Shown here in pieces: positions 55,616 through 63,999 of a stretch of DNA of 64,000 bases. The DNA is taken from the NCBI RefSeq assembly GCF_002929535.1, contig NZ_PJJO01000053.1:1-64000 (forward strand), given 5' to 3'. The notes under the pieces were generated by a model. The model searched no databases. It was not told the origin of the DNA and saw nothing but the letters and a program-made list of their open reading frames with translations. Positions within the stretch are counted from its first letter, which is position 1. Every line of letters begins with the position of its first letter. Origin of the DNA: Cryobacterium sp. Y11. Its GTDB lineage: Bacteria > Actinomycetota > Actinomycetes > Actinomycetales > Microbacteriaceae. A program made the translations under genes and the position numbers.

Positions 55616-55920
55616 GCTACTGGTACCTGCTCACGCTGCTGATCGCGCTCTCAGGCATGGTGCTGCTCGATTGGCGCTTGCGCTTGTTCTTCTGGCGCTC
55701 TGCCCGACGGGCAACCCTCGTGCTCGGCCTCGGGGTGGTGTTCTTTCTCGGCTGGGATCTGCTCGGCATCGGTCTCGGCATTTTTTACCGGGGGGATACG
55801 GCCCTGATGACCGGGGTGCAGCTGGCACCGGAACTACCGCTTGAGGAGCCGTTCTTTCTTATTTTTCTCTGCTACCTCACCATGAATCTGGTGCAGCTGG
55901 CCCGGCGGGCCCTGGCATGA
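55612..55920 (+). CDS. crtYe: C50 carotenoid cyclase subunit (CrtYe/CrtYc-type)
   Basis: 102-aa membrane protein with three helices, one half of a heterodimeric carotenoid cyclase. The conserved acidic motif is ELPLEEPFFLIF. GTG start overlapping crtI and stop overlapping crtYf by 4 nt, so the pair is made together. Which ring (beta, gamma or epsilon) is formed cannot be told from sequence; gene order with crtEb matches Corynebacterium decaprenoxanthin (epsilon). Confidence 0.88.
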   Translation: MSYWYLLTLLIALSGMVLLDWRLRLFFWRSARRATLVLGLGVVFFLGWDLLGIGLGIFYRGDTALMTGVQLAPELPLEEPFFLIFLCYLTMNLVQLARRALA

Positions 55921-56237
55921 CCTACCTTCTGGTGAACGCCGTCTTTCTGACGATAGCCGCGTTGGTCGCCGTCGCAGCCGGTGTCCGCGGGCAGATTTCC
56001 CGGCGTTGTGTCCCCGCCGTCGCGCTTGCCCTCGCGCTGACCCTACTTCTGACGGCAGTATTCGATAACCTGATGATTGCGGCTGGCCTGTTCAGCTACG
56101 ACCCACAGCATATTTCCGGCCTATTCGTTGGTCTTGCTCCGATCGAAGATTTTGCCTACCCGGTCGCCGCGGCCGTGCTGTTACCGGCATTGTGGGTGAT
56201 TTTAGGCGATACCAAGTTAGGACGAACGGATGACTGA
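55917..56237 (+). CDS. crtYf: C50 carotenoid cyclase subunit (CrtYf/CrtYd-type)
   Basis: 106 aa with three helices and the partner motif LAPIEDFAYPVA. Works with the preceding protein as a heterodimer. ATG overlaps crtYe by 4 nt and its end overlaps crtEb by 8 nt. Confidence 0.88.
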   Translation: MTYLLVNAVFLTIAALVAVAAGVRGQISRRCVPAVALALALTLLLTAVFDNLMIAAGLFSYDPQHISGLFVGLAPIEDFAYPVAAAVLLPALWVILGDTKLGRTDD

Positions 56238-57129
56238 GCAGCTCGGCACGGCGTCGTGGAAGGCGCGGCAGGTTGCACTGTCGTCGCGACCGCTCAGCTG
56301 GATCAACACCGCGTTCCCCTTTGCCGCAGCTTACGTCGTGACCACCGACCGAGTGGATGCGTTGCTCATCGTTGGAACGCTGTTCTTTCTGATTCCGTAC
56401 AACCTGCTCATGTACGGCGTGAACGAAGTCTTCGATTACGAGTCCGATTTGCGCAATCCTCGGAAGGGCGGCGCGGAGGGTGCTTTACTGCACCCCGCAC
56501 TGCACCGAACGGTGATAGCCGCAGGGGTTCTAAGCGTGGGAATTGTGGGAGGGGTGATGGTGTACGTGGCTGGGGCGAAGCATCCACTCTCCTGGCTCGT
56601 TCTCGCGCTGAGCCTATTCGCCGTTGTCGCCTACTCCGTGCGCGGCCTGCGGTTCAAGGAACGCCCTATTCTGGACTCGATCACGTCGAGCACGCACTTC
56701 GTCAGCCCGGCCGTCTATGGACTCGTCGTCGCCGGCGCCACGATCACTCCCGGGCTGCTCGCCCTGCTCGCGGCATTTTTTCTGTGGGGCATGGCCAGCC
56801 ACGCCTTCGGCGCAGTGCAAGACGTTGAGCCCGATCGCCAGGCCGGTATTGCCTCGATTGCGACAGCGCTCGGTGCCTGGCCGACGGTGCGACTGGCGAT
56901 TACGTTCTGGGCCGTCGCCGGCCTACTCATGCTGTTCACGCCCTGGCCAGGGCCACCGGCTGCCGTGCTCGTCGTGCCGTATATTCTCGCTACGTGGCCG
57001 TTTTGGTCAATCAGCGATGCCGATTCTGCCGACGCAAACCGCGGCTGGAAGCGCTTTCTCCGGCTCAATTTTCTGACCGGATTTCTCGTGACCATGCTGC
57101 TGATCTATTCGGTCAGTCTCGCGGCCTGA
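56230..57129 (+). CDS. crtEb: Lycopene elongase (UbiA-type prenyltransferase)
   Basis: Adds two C5 units to lycopene, giving the C50 flavuxanthin skeleton before cyclisation. 299 aa polytopic membrane protein. First UbiA aspartate motif NEVFDYESD (near residue 58) and second QDVEPDRQAG (near 197). Last gene of the crt run. Haloarchaeal and Corynebacterium homologues do the same job. Downstream lies a 16-bp tandem repeat. Confidence 0.92.
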   Translation: MTEQLGTASWKARQVALSSRPLSWINTAFPFAAAYVVTTDRVDALLIVGTLFFLIPYNLLMYGVNEVFDYESDLRNPRKGGAEGALLHPALHRTVIAAGVLSVGIVGGVMVYVAGAKHPLSWLVLALSLFAVVAYSVRGLRFKERPILDSITSSTHFVSPAVYGLVVAGATITPGLLALLAAFFLWGMASHAFGAVQDVEPDRQAGIASIATALGAWPTVRLAITFWAVAGLLMLFTPWPGPPAAVLVVPYILATWPFWSISDADSADANRGWKRFLRLNFLTGFLVTMLLIYSVSLAA

Positions 57130-57144
57130 GGCCGGCCGAGACCC

Positions 57145-57208
57145 GATAGAGCCGTAGCCGGATAGAGCCGTAGCCGGATAGAGACGTAGCCGGATAGAGT
57201 CGTGGGAT
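57145..57208 (+). repeat. 16-bp tandem repeat, four units, carrying -10-like hexamers
   Basis: GATAGAGCCGTAGCCG twice exactly, then one copy with a single change (GATAGAGACGTAGCCG), then GATAGAGTCGTGGGAT, which runs into the ATG of the S4 gene at 57207. Each unit contains TAGAGN; only the last is TAGAGT, a proper -10. Confidence 0.9.
57195..57200 (+). promoter_or_regulatory. Putative -10 box of the S4-domain gene (TAGAGT)
   Basis: TAGAGT in the last repeat unit is exactly 6 nt before ATG 57207, the leaderless arrangement seen elsewhere in the window. Confidence 0.55.
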
Positions 57209-57584
57209 GGACCTTACTTCCGCCCGCGTCGATAGCTGGAGCTGGGGCGTACGCCTGTTCAAGACACGTTCGATGGCGACGACGGCCTGCCGAGCCGGGC
57301 ATGTGAAGGTCAACGGCGACAAGGCCAAGGCCGCGCAGGTACTACACATCGGCGATGAGGTGCGTGTGCGCACGGCCGGTTTCGATCGGGTGCTGATCGT
57401 ATCGCGTCTCGTGGTCAAACGCGTGGGTGCAGTCGTCGCGGCCGAGTGCTACGTCGACCACACTCCGCCGCCGCCGCCGCGCGAAGAGGTTGCCCTCGTG
57501 CCGATGCGCGACCGGGGCGCCGGACGCCCGACCAAACGGGAGCGCCGGGAAATTGACGAGTTGCGCGGGCACCTCACCGAGTGA
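57207..57584 (+). CDS. S4-domain RNA-binding protein (Hsp15-like)
   Basis: 125 aa. The S4 fold occupies residues ~4-60: RVDSWSWGVRLFKTRSMATT, CRAGHVKVNGDKAKAAQ and LHIGDEVRVR. The C-terminus is basic (RGAGRPTKRERREIDEL), as in Hsp15 proteins that bind stalled 50S subunits. Convergent with csrA; the stop codons are 11 nt apart and no terminator is visible between them. Confidence 0.9.
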   Translation: MDLTSARVDSWSWGVRLFKTRSMATTACRAGHVKVNGDKAKAAQVLHIGDEVRVRTAGFDRVLIVSRLVVKRVGAVVAAECYVDHTPPPPPREEVALVPMRDRGAGRPTKRERREIDELRGHLTE

Positions 57585-57595
57585 CCCGCGCAGCG

Positions 57596-57985
57596 CTACG
57601 GCTGGACCGGCGGCTGCGACACGAGCGGCTTGGGCACCGATAGCTGAGGCACCGACGGCTGTGCCGCGGCGGTGTTCTGCGAAACCGGCTGAGGCTGCGG
57701 CGGCTTGGGCCGCGCTTCGGCTTGCGATTGGCGTGATTGCGCCGATTGCAGGGCAGCGAGCATACCGAGGGACCGCTTGATGCGGTTCTCAGCGTTCTCG
57801 TCGACGTGGCTCGCCGCCATGTTGGCCTCGATGACCGCACGCAGCACTTCCTCGCGTTGAATTTTCACCCCGCGCGGGGCGTCGATTCCGATGCGCACGC
57901 TGTCGCCGCGCGCGTCGAGCACGGTGATGACGATGTCGTCACCGATGAGGATTTTCTCCCCGAGTTTGCGTGTCAGGACCAGCAT
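57596..57985 (-). CDS. csrA: Carbon storage regulator CsrA with long C-terminal tail
   Basis: RNA-binding translational regulator. Residues 1-65 are a full CsrA: LVLTRKLGEKILIGDDI at the start, GVKIQREEVLRAVI including Arg44, both RNA-contact regions. The protein is 129 aa, twice the normal size; residues ~85-129 are Pro/Gln/Ser/Val-rich and likely disordered. TAGGCT lies exactly 6 nt before the ATG, so it can be transcribed separately from flhA-flhF. No fliW or hag is in the window. Confidence 0.92.
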   Translation of the reverse strand: MLVLTRKLGEKILIGDDIVITVLDARGDSVRIGIDAPRGVKIQREEVLRAVIEANMAASHVDENAENRIKRSLGMLAALQSAQSRQSQAEARPKPPQPQPVSQNTAAAQPSVPQLSVPKPLVSQPPVQP

Positions 57986-57991
57986 GGACCA

Positions 57992-57997
57992 AGCCTA
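57992..57997 (-). promoter_or_regulatory. Putative -10 box of csrA (TAGGCT)
   Basis: TAGGCT on the minus strand, exactly 6 nt before the csrA ATG and just past the flhF-like stop codon; internal leaderless promoter. Confidence 0.55.
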
Positions 57998-58001
57998 TCC
58001 T

Positions 58002-58958
58002 TTAGGCCTGCCCCGAACGTGCCGCCCGCCGCCCGCTGGGGGGCGCAGTAACGCGACCATCCATCCATTCCACTGGCAGCCCGAACGACTCCACGGTCGC
58101 TGGCGATGTCGTGAACTGCCGTCCAATAGCGGCAACCGCGTCGATCGGAACCACGGCGTTGATCGAGTTCACCCAGCGCGTGCTGTCTTCGGGTTTGCGC
58201 CCGGCATCCACGACAACCCAGACCTGGTCAGCGCCGAACGCCTCGAGCGCGGAGGCGCGCTCGGACGCGTCCGCAGTCGGGTCGAAGCCGTAAGCGATGA
58301 AGGCGCTGCTGCCGGTTTCGACCCCGCGGGCACGAGTTGCCTGGGCGCCGCGCCGGTCATCCACTCGGTTGGGCCCGACCAGGGCGCCGCTGGTGTACAC
58401 GTTGCCGCCGCCGGCGAGCCGGTGCATAAGCCGGGCGATGGTGAGAGCGTCCTCGGCGAGGCCAATAATGAGCACGAGGTCGCCCGGCCGGGTCAGCGGC
58501 GCCGGAACGGCCAGGTTGGCAACGGGGCTGCGCCCAGCCGCAGCCGCGCCCGCGCCGCCGTCATACACGTCGGGAACCGGCATCGCCGACGGTCGGGTAG
58601 TCGCGAAAGTCAGCTCATCCATCAGCGCAGCGAACCCGTCCGATGCCGTCGACAGCTGCGGGCCGGAGCGAGCAATTTCCATTTCGGCGTCGTCGGCGTC
58701 GTCGAGCAACGCTGCAATGCCGAGTCGCTTGTTGAGGTCGAGGCCGGAGTGGGCGGAACGTCGCCGGTCTTCCGGCACAGGAACCTCGACGGTGACCTCG
58801 TAGTGAAATCGGGCGAAAAAACCGCGGATGCCGCCGACGGTGACCCGATCGGCCTTAATAATGACGGCATCCTTACCGTGCACGATCAGGATTCGCTCCT
58901 GAAGCTCGCGCATCGTCGCACCCTCAAGCAGATATCGAGTCGGTCCCACGAACCACAC
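58002..58958 (-). CDS. Degenerate FlhF-like protein lacking the P-loop
   Basis: 318 aa in the flhF position between flhA and csrA. The N-terminus matches FlhF: LLEGATMRELQERI, HGKDAVIIKADRV and GGIRGFFARFHYEVTVE. The later SRP-type GTPase domain is only vaguely preserved; at residues 160-175 GDLVLIIGLAEDALTIARLM occupies the P-loop position but has no GKT. GTP hydrolysis is therefore unlikely. GTG start overlaps flhA by 35 nt; an ATG at 58913 would remove conserved N-terminal residues. Role in flagellar placement or number is inference. Confidence 0.7.
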   Translation of the reverse strand: MWFVGPTRYLLEGATMRELQERILIVHGKDAVIIKADRVTVGGIRGFFARFHYEVTVEVPVPEDRRRSAHSGLDLNKRLGIAALLDDADDAEMEIARSGPQLSTASDGFAALMDELTFATTRPSAMPVPDVYDGGAGAAAAGRSPVANLAVPAPLTRPGDLVLIIGLAEDALTIARLMHRLAGGGNVYTSGALVGPNRVDDRRGAQATRARGVETGSSAFIAYGFDPTADASERASALEAFGADQVWVVVDAGRKPEDSTRWVNSINAVVPIDAVAAIGRQFTTSPATVESFGLPVEWMDGRVTAPPSGRRAARSGQA

Positions 58959-60975
58959 CTACCGTCTCAATAGTTACGTTGGCCGAGGTGACTTCCTGGT
59001 ACGACAGCACCGGCAGACCGCCGGTTTGGGTCGAGACCAGCCGACGGATGGCCGGTCGCAGCGCCGGAGCACAGACCAGCACGGCTGACAGGCCGCTCGC
59101 TTCGACCGTCGCCACCGAGGCACGCACCGAAGCGAGAACCGCTTCGATCCGGGCCGGATCCATCAAAATCTGGGTGCCCTGGTCGGAGGGGCGCATTCCC
59201 TCGAGCATGTTTTGTTCCAGGGTAGGTTCGATCATGATCACACGCAGCACGCTTCCGTCGAGATATTGCGAAGTCAGCGCCGGGCCCAGAGCCATGCGTG
59301 CCGCCTCGATCAGGCCTTCTGGATCGTTCGAGGTTTTCGCGCGCAGCGACAGCGCCTCGTAAATGCGCGGCAGGTCGTTGATGGGGATCTGCTCGATCAG
59401 CAGCCCCTGCAGCACGCGCTGCACCTCAGCGAGCGAGAGCAGGCCGGGAATCAGGTCATCGACCGACGACGGGTTGACCTGCTTGACGCCGTCGGTGAGT
59501 ATCCGCACGTCTTCCCGGGTGAGCAGTCGGGCTGCATTGGTCGTGATAATCGACGACAGGTGAGTCACGACGACGGAGACCCGGTCGATCACCGTAGCAC
59601 CGGTCATCTCCGCGCTGTGCCGCATCTCGCTCGGAACCCATTTGCCGGCGAGCCCGAAAACGGGTTCAACCGTCGTGGCGCCCGGCAGCGAATCGAGAAA
59701 GTCGCCGAGCGCGAGCACCTTGCCGACCGGCGCAATTCCGCGGCCGTATTCGACCCCGGCAATGCGAATGACATAGGTGGACGATGGCAGGTCGACACTG
59801 TCGCGGGTGCGCACCGGAGGCACGACAACACCGAGGTCCATGGCAATCTTGCGCCGCAAACCACGCACCCGAGCGAGCAAGTCGTCCGATGCGCCAGACA
59901 CGATGTCAACGAGGTCGGGTGCGAGCATGATCTCCAGCGCGTGCACGCGCATCTGCTCGATCAGGTCTTCGGTAGTATCCGTTTTTGCGACGTTCTTCTC
60001 AGCCGCGTCGGCCGCCACCTGGGTGGCCGCGCTACTGGTCTCGCGCACCTTCAATCGTTGCGCCAGCACGATCAGACTCCCGCCGACGATAAGAAAGGGC
60101 AGCACCGGCATCCCGGGAATGAGCGCCATCAAGATGGCAGCACCGCCGGCGATGACCAGGGCGAACCGTGACTGGGTCAGCTGAGCGGATGCTGTCGACC
60201 CGATGTCGGTCTCGGCGTTCGACCGGGTCACGATCATTCCGGTGGAGACGGCCATCAGAAGTGCCGGAACCTGAGTGACCAGGCCGTCACCAATGGTCAG
60301 CAGCGCATAGGTGTTGAGCGCGTCGCCGATCTCCATGCCACGCTGCAGCATGCCGATGGCGATGCCACCGATCAAGTTGATGATAATGATGATGAGGCCG
60401 GCAATGGCGTCACCCTTGACGAACTTCGATGCGCCGTCCATGGCGCCGTAGAAGTCGGCCTCTGCGGAGACCTCGGCGCGGCGTTCCTTGGCCTCGGCAT
60501 CGGTAATCAGGCCGGCGCTCAGGTCGGCGTCGATCGCCATCTGCTTGCCCGGCATGGCATCGAGGGTGAAGCGCGCACCGACCTCGGCCACGCGCTCGGC
60601 ACCCTTGGTGACGACGACGAACTGAATGACGACGAGAATGAGGAAGATGACCGAGCCGATGATGATCGATCCGGCGACGGCGACGTGGCCGAAGGCTTCA
60701 ATTACCGCTCCGGCATAGCCGTCACCGAGCACCAGACGAGTGGATGCGACGTTGAGGCCGAGCCGAAACAGGGTTGCCACGAGCAGCAGCGACGGAAACA
60801 CCGAAAACTCGAGCGGCTTCTTGACGAACATCGTTGTGAGCAAGGTGACCAGGCCGAGCATGATGTTGACGATGATCAACATGTCCAACATGACGGCCGG
60901 GATCGGCACGATGAGCAGCAGAATAATGCCGACGACGCCAACCGGAACGGCTAGCTTTGCGAGGTTTTTGTTCAC
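58924..60975 (-). CDS. flhA: Flagellar export gate protein FlhA
   Basis: Proton-coupled export gate of the flagellar type III system. 683 aa. Eight membrane helices in the first ~320 residues, with the FHIPEP-type conserved region (KPLEFSVFPSLLLVATLFRLGLN in parts; ...AIDADLSAGLITDAEAKERR) and a cytosolic nonamer-forming domain. Two nt from flhB, so cotranscribed. Confidence 0.95.
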   Translation of the reverse strand: MNKNLAKLAVPVGVVGIILLLIVPIPAVMLDMLIIVNIMLGLVTLLTTMFVKKPLEFSVFPSLLLVATLFRLGLNVASTRLVLGDGYAGAVIEAFGHVAVAGSIIIGSVIFLILVVIQFVVVTKGAERVAEVGARFTLDAMPGKQMAIDADLSAGLITDAEAKERRAEVSAEADFYGAMDGASKFVKGDAIAGLIIIIINLIGGIAIGMLQRGMEIGDALNTYALLTIGDGLVTQVPALLMAVSTGMIVTRSNAETDIGSTASAQLTQSRFALVIAGGAAILMALIPGMPVLPFLIVGGSLIVLAQRLKVRETSSAATQVAADAAEKNVAKTDTTEDLIEQMRVHALEIMLAPDLVDIVSGASDDLLARVRGLRRKIAMDLGVVVPPVRTRDSVDLPSSTYVIRIAGVEYGRGIAPVGKVLALGDFLDSLPGATTVEPVFGLAGKWVPSEMRHSAEMTGATVIDRVSVVVTHLSSIITTNAARLLTREDVRILTDGVKQVNPSSVDDLIPGLLSLAEVQRVLQGLLIEQIPINDLPRIYEALSLRAKTSNDPEGLIEAARMALGPALTSQYLDGSVLRVIMIEPTLEQNMLEGMRPSDQGTQILMDPARIEAVLASVRASVATVEASGLSAVLVCAPALRPAIRRLVSTQTGGLPVLSYQEVTSANVTIETVGVVRGTDSISA

Positions 60976-60976
60976 G

Positions 60977-62131
60977 TCAACGGCCTCCGGCTGTCTGGGT
61001 CTGAGTGGTCTGGGTCTGGCTGGATGGCATGGGCCTGGCGCTGGAGAACGGCGGCGCCGACATAGTGTGCACGCCGCTTGACGTGCTGCCGCGGGCTTTC
61101 AGGGCCATCACAAAGGCGAGCACCCTGGCCACCGCGTTGTAGTGGTCGGCCGGTATCTCCTCGCCAATCTCGCAGGCCGCGTGCAGCGCGCGCGCGAGCG
61201 GGATGTCCTGCACGATCGGCACCTTGTCGGTGCCGGCCTGCTCACGAATGCGGAGGGCGACGTGACCGAGGCCCTTCGCGACCACCCGCGGCGCGGACCT
61301 GCCCGGTTCGTACTTGAGCGCGACGGCGACGTGAGTCGGGTTGACCAACACGACGTCAGCATCCGCTACCGACGAGATCATGCGGTTGCGGCTCATCATG
61401 ATCTGACGAGACCGGCGCTGGGATTTGATCAGCGGGTCGCCCTCTGCGGCCTTGTTCTCATCCTTGACCTCTTTCTTCGACATGCGCGTTTTCTTGCGGT
61501 TGCGCCGCATGACGACGAATACGTCGGCGGCAGCGAGCACGAGGCCCGCCAGAACTGCTGCCTGTAGCAGGGCCCCGGCACCGTCCGTCGCTGCGACCAT
61601 AAGCTCAGACACGGGGAGTCCGCCTGCAGTCATGAGAATGGGCATCAGGCCCTGAATGATCAGGTACAGCACGACGCCGACGGCGGCGGTCTTGGCCAAC
61701 ACCTTGACCCCCTCCCACAGTGCCTGGCCGCCGAATATCCGCTTCAGGCCACTGATCGGGTTGAACTGTTCGTATTTTCCGGTGAACTTTTTAAAATGGA
61801 TGCCGCCCTGCAGCGCCGCTCCGGCCAGCACGACCACCACGACGACGACGAAAAACGGGGTCAGCACATTCACCATCGACATCAGACCGTTTTCGAGCGC
61901 CTGCATCGCGACAGCGGGATCTGGAGTGGAGGCGAGGGTGCCGATCATGAACATCTGGTCGGTTCCCGCTGCTGATCCACGCTCGATCGTCATGGGCAAC
62001 ATGATGCCGGCCGCGCCGACGCCGAGCCAGGCGGTGATGTCCTGGGACTTGGAAAGCTGACCCTTTTCACGCACCTCTTTCATGCGTTTCTGGGTGGCTA
62101 GTTCGGTCTTTTCACCCGAGTCGTCAGCCAT
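60977..62131 (-). CDS. flhB: Flagellar export switch protein FlhB
   Basis: Substrate-specificity switch. 384 aa; four membrane helices, then a cytosolic domain with the autocleavage site VVLVNPTHVAVAL (cut between N and P). Starts ADDSGEKTELATQKRMKE, typical of FlhB. The last ~40 residues are Ser/Thr/Gln/Pro-rich. Abuts fliR. Confidence 0.95.
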   Translation of the reverse strand: MADDSGEKTELATQKRMKEVREKGQLSKSQDITAWLGVGAAGIMLPMTIERGSAAGTDQMFMIGTLASTPDPAVAMQALENGLMSMVNVLTPFFVVVVVVVLAGAALQGGIHFKKFTGKYEQFNPISGLKRIFGGQALWEGVKVLAKTAAVGVVLYLIIQGLMPILMTAGGLPVSELMVAATDGAGALLQAAVLAGLVLAAADVFVVMRRNRKKTRMSKKEVKDENKAAEGDPLIKSQRRSRQIMMSRNRMISSVADADVVLVNPTHVAVALKYEPGRSAPRVVAKGLGHVALRIREQAGTDKVPIVQDIPLARALHAACEIGEEIPADHYNAVARVLAFVMALKARGSTSSGVHTMSAPPFSSARPMPSSQTQTTQTQTAGGR

Positions 62132-62890
62132 TTATTCCACCCCCATGAGCGCATCGAGCGCCTCACCGGTGAGGGAGGAGACGATCTGGGGCAGGGCAAC
62201 AAACACGGTCGCCGCGAGAGCGAGGGTGATGAAAATCTTGAGGGGAAAGCCGAGCGCGAACGCGTTGAGGGCCGGCGCGACGCGCGTGAGCAAGCCGAGG
62301 CCGGCATCCGCTAGAAAAAGCACGACCAGCAGTGGGCCGGCGATCTGCACGGCCGCGAGGAACATCTGGGTGACGGCGGCGATGAGGGCCTGGGCCGGAT
62401 TGGTGAAGTCGATGCCGCCGCCGAGCGGCAGCGCGGTGAAGCTGCGGGCGAGGCCGCCGATGATGAGCTGGTAGGCGCCGGAGGCGAACATGAGAGCGAG
62501 GGCGGTCATCTGGAAGAGGCGGGTGAACTGGGCGCCGTTGACCATGGACTGCGGGTCGAATCCCTGCGCCATCTGAAATCCGCTGAACATATCAATGAGA
62601 CCACCAGCCGACTGCACGGCAGCGAAGATGAGGTAGACCAGAAATCCGAGCAGGGCGCCGACGATAACTTCGAGCATGAGCGCGCCGAAGAAGCCGGCGG
62701 TGTTCTGCGACACATAACCATCGGCGACACGCGGCGACATGGCCAGGGCGAAGGCGACAGCGAGCATTCCTTTAATACGCAGCGGAATCGCGTTGTAGGA
62801 AAACGGCGGGGCGATCACGATGAACGCCACCATGCGCACGCCGGAGAGCATGACCGCTTCGATCCAGGAGTAGTTGAGAACGAATTCCAC
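62132..62890 (-). CDS. fliR: Flagellar export protein FliR
   Basis: 252 aa polytopic export-gate component. Family blocks include MLSGVRMVAFIVIAPPF near the N-terminus, AGGLIDMFSGFQMAQGFDPQ in the middle and a hydrophobic C-terminal half. Its stop adjoins flhB and its start adjoins fliQ. Confidence 0.94.
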   Translation of the reverse strand: MEFVLNYSWIEAVMLSGVRMVAFIVIAPPFSYNAIPLRIKGMLAVAFALAMSPRVADGYVSQNTAGFFGALMLEVIVGALLGFLVYLIFAAVQSAGGLIDMFSGFQMAQGFDPQSMVNGAQFTRLFQMTALALMFASGAYQLIIGGLARSFTALPLGGGIDFTNPAQALIAAVTQMFLAAVQIAGPLLVVLFLADAGLGLLTRVAPALNAFALGFPLKIFITLALAATVFVALPQIVSSLTGEALDALMGVE

Positions 62891-63166
62891 TCAGCCACCG
62901 CCGAGGAGGGAGGGAATCTTCTCAAACATCTGGTGGGTGAATGCAATGGACTCGGCGATCATCCAGTGGCCGCAGATCAGCAGGGCGAACGAGACCGCGA
63001 TGGCCTTAGGAACGAAGGAGAGCGTGACCTCCTGAATCTGCGTGATCGACTGGAACAGAGAGATGGCAAAGCCAACGACGAGCGCGGTGATGAGCATCGG
63101 CGCGGAGAGCTTGGCGGCGAGAATCAGGGCCTGGAGCCCGATATCGAGAACGGCGTTAGTGTTCAT
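62891..63166 (-). CDS. fliQ: Flagellar export protein FliQ
   Basis: 91 aa, two helices (about 13-40 and 50-75), normal for FliQ (about 89 aa). I place the start at ATG 63166, where ATGA overlaps the fliP stop; the longer frame to 63214 adds residues inside fliP. Conserved QSITQIQEVTLSFVPK is present. Confidence 0.94.
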   Translation of the reverse strand: MNTNAVLDIGLQALILAAKLSAPMLITALVVGFAISLFQSITQIQEVTLSFVPKAIAVSFALLICGHWMIAESIAFTHQMFEKIPSLLGGG

Positions 63167-63999
63167 GCGACCATCTGATAACTGCCGATGAGCGAGGTGA
63201 TAATAAGGCCCCACCCGTCAACGAGAATGAACAGGAGAATTTTGAAGGGCAGCGAGATCATCACCGGCGGGAGCATCATCATACCCATGGACATCAGCGC
63301 GGCCGAGACCACGATGTCGATGACCAGAAACGGGATGAAGATGACGAAGCCGATGATGAAGGCTGCACGCAGTTCGGAGATCATGAAGGCCGGAATGAGC
63401 GTGAGCAGGGTGACGTCAGCGGGATTGTCCGGGTTCGGCTGGTCGGCCGCGCGGGTCATCAACGCGAGGTCTTCACCCCGGGTATTGGCCATCATGAACT
63501 GCCGCAGCGGTTCGGAACCGAGGTTGAGCGCGTCGGCGAAGGTCATGGTGCCGTCGAGGTAGGGCTGCAGGGCAACACTGTTAATGTCCGTCAGCACTGG
63601 CGCCATGATGAACAGCGACAGAAACAGGGCCAGGCCGGCGAGCACCTGGTTCGGCGGGATCGACGGCAAAGCGAGCGCGTTGCGGGTCATGGCGAGCACG
63701 ACGAAGATCTTCGTGAAGCTGGTCATCATCAGCAGCAGGGCCGGAGCAACCGAGAGCAGCGTGATGCCGAGCAGGGTGACAATGGCCGACGACGGCGCGC
63801 CGTTTGGACCGTTAATATCAACGCTCAGACCGCCGCCACCGCTGTCGGCGGGGTTAGCCGGGTCGCTGGGAGCGGTCGGGTCTGTCGGTGCGGCCGGGTC
63901 GACCGTGACCGCATGGGAGGCGTGAGCGCCGAGCCACAACATCACGGCGGTGATCAGTACGACAAACAGAATCACGATGCCGACGCGAGCGTACGTCAC
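63163..63999 (-). CDS. fliP: Flagellar export protein FliP
   Basis: 278 aa, possibly complete but the start lies one base from the window edge, so an upstream start cannot be excluded. N-terminal signal-like helix, then an unusual Asp/Pro/Thr-rich linker (about residues 33-65: DPAAPTDPTAPSDPANPADS). The core is typical: LLMMTSFTKIFVVLAMTRNAL, PPNQVLAGLALFLSLF, IPAFMISELRAAFIIGFVIF and SMGMMMLPPVMISLPFKILLF. It heads fliP-Q-R-flhB-flhA-flhF-csrA. Confidence 0.92.
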   Translation of the reverse strand: MTYARVGIVILFVVLITAVMLWLGAHASHAVTVDPAAPTDPTAPSDPANPADSGGGGLSVDINGPNGAPSSAIVTLLGITLLSVAPALLLMMTSFTKIFVVLAMTRNALALPSIPPNQVLAGLALFLSLFIMAPVLTDINSVALQPYLDGTMTFADALNLGSEPLRQFMMANTRGEDLALMTRAADQPNPDNPADVTLLTLIPAFMISELRAAFIIGFVIFIPFLVIDIVVSAALMSMGMMMLPPVMISLPFKILLFILVDGWGLIITSLIGSYQMVA

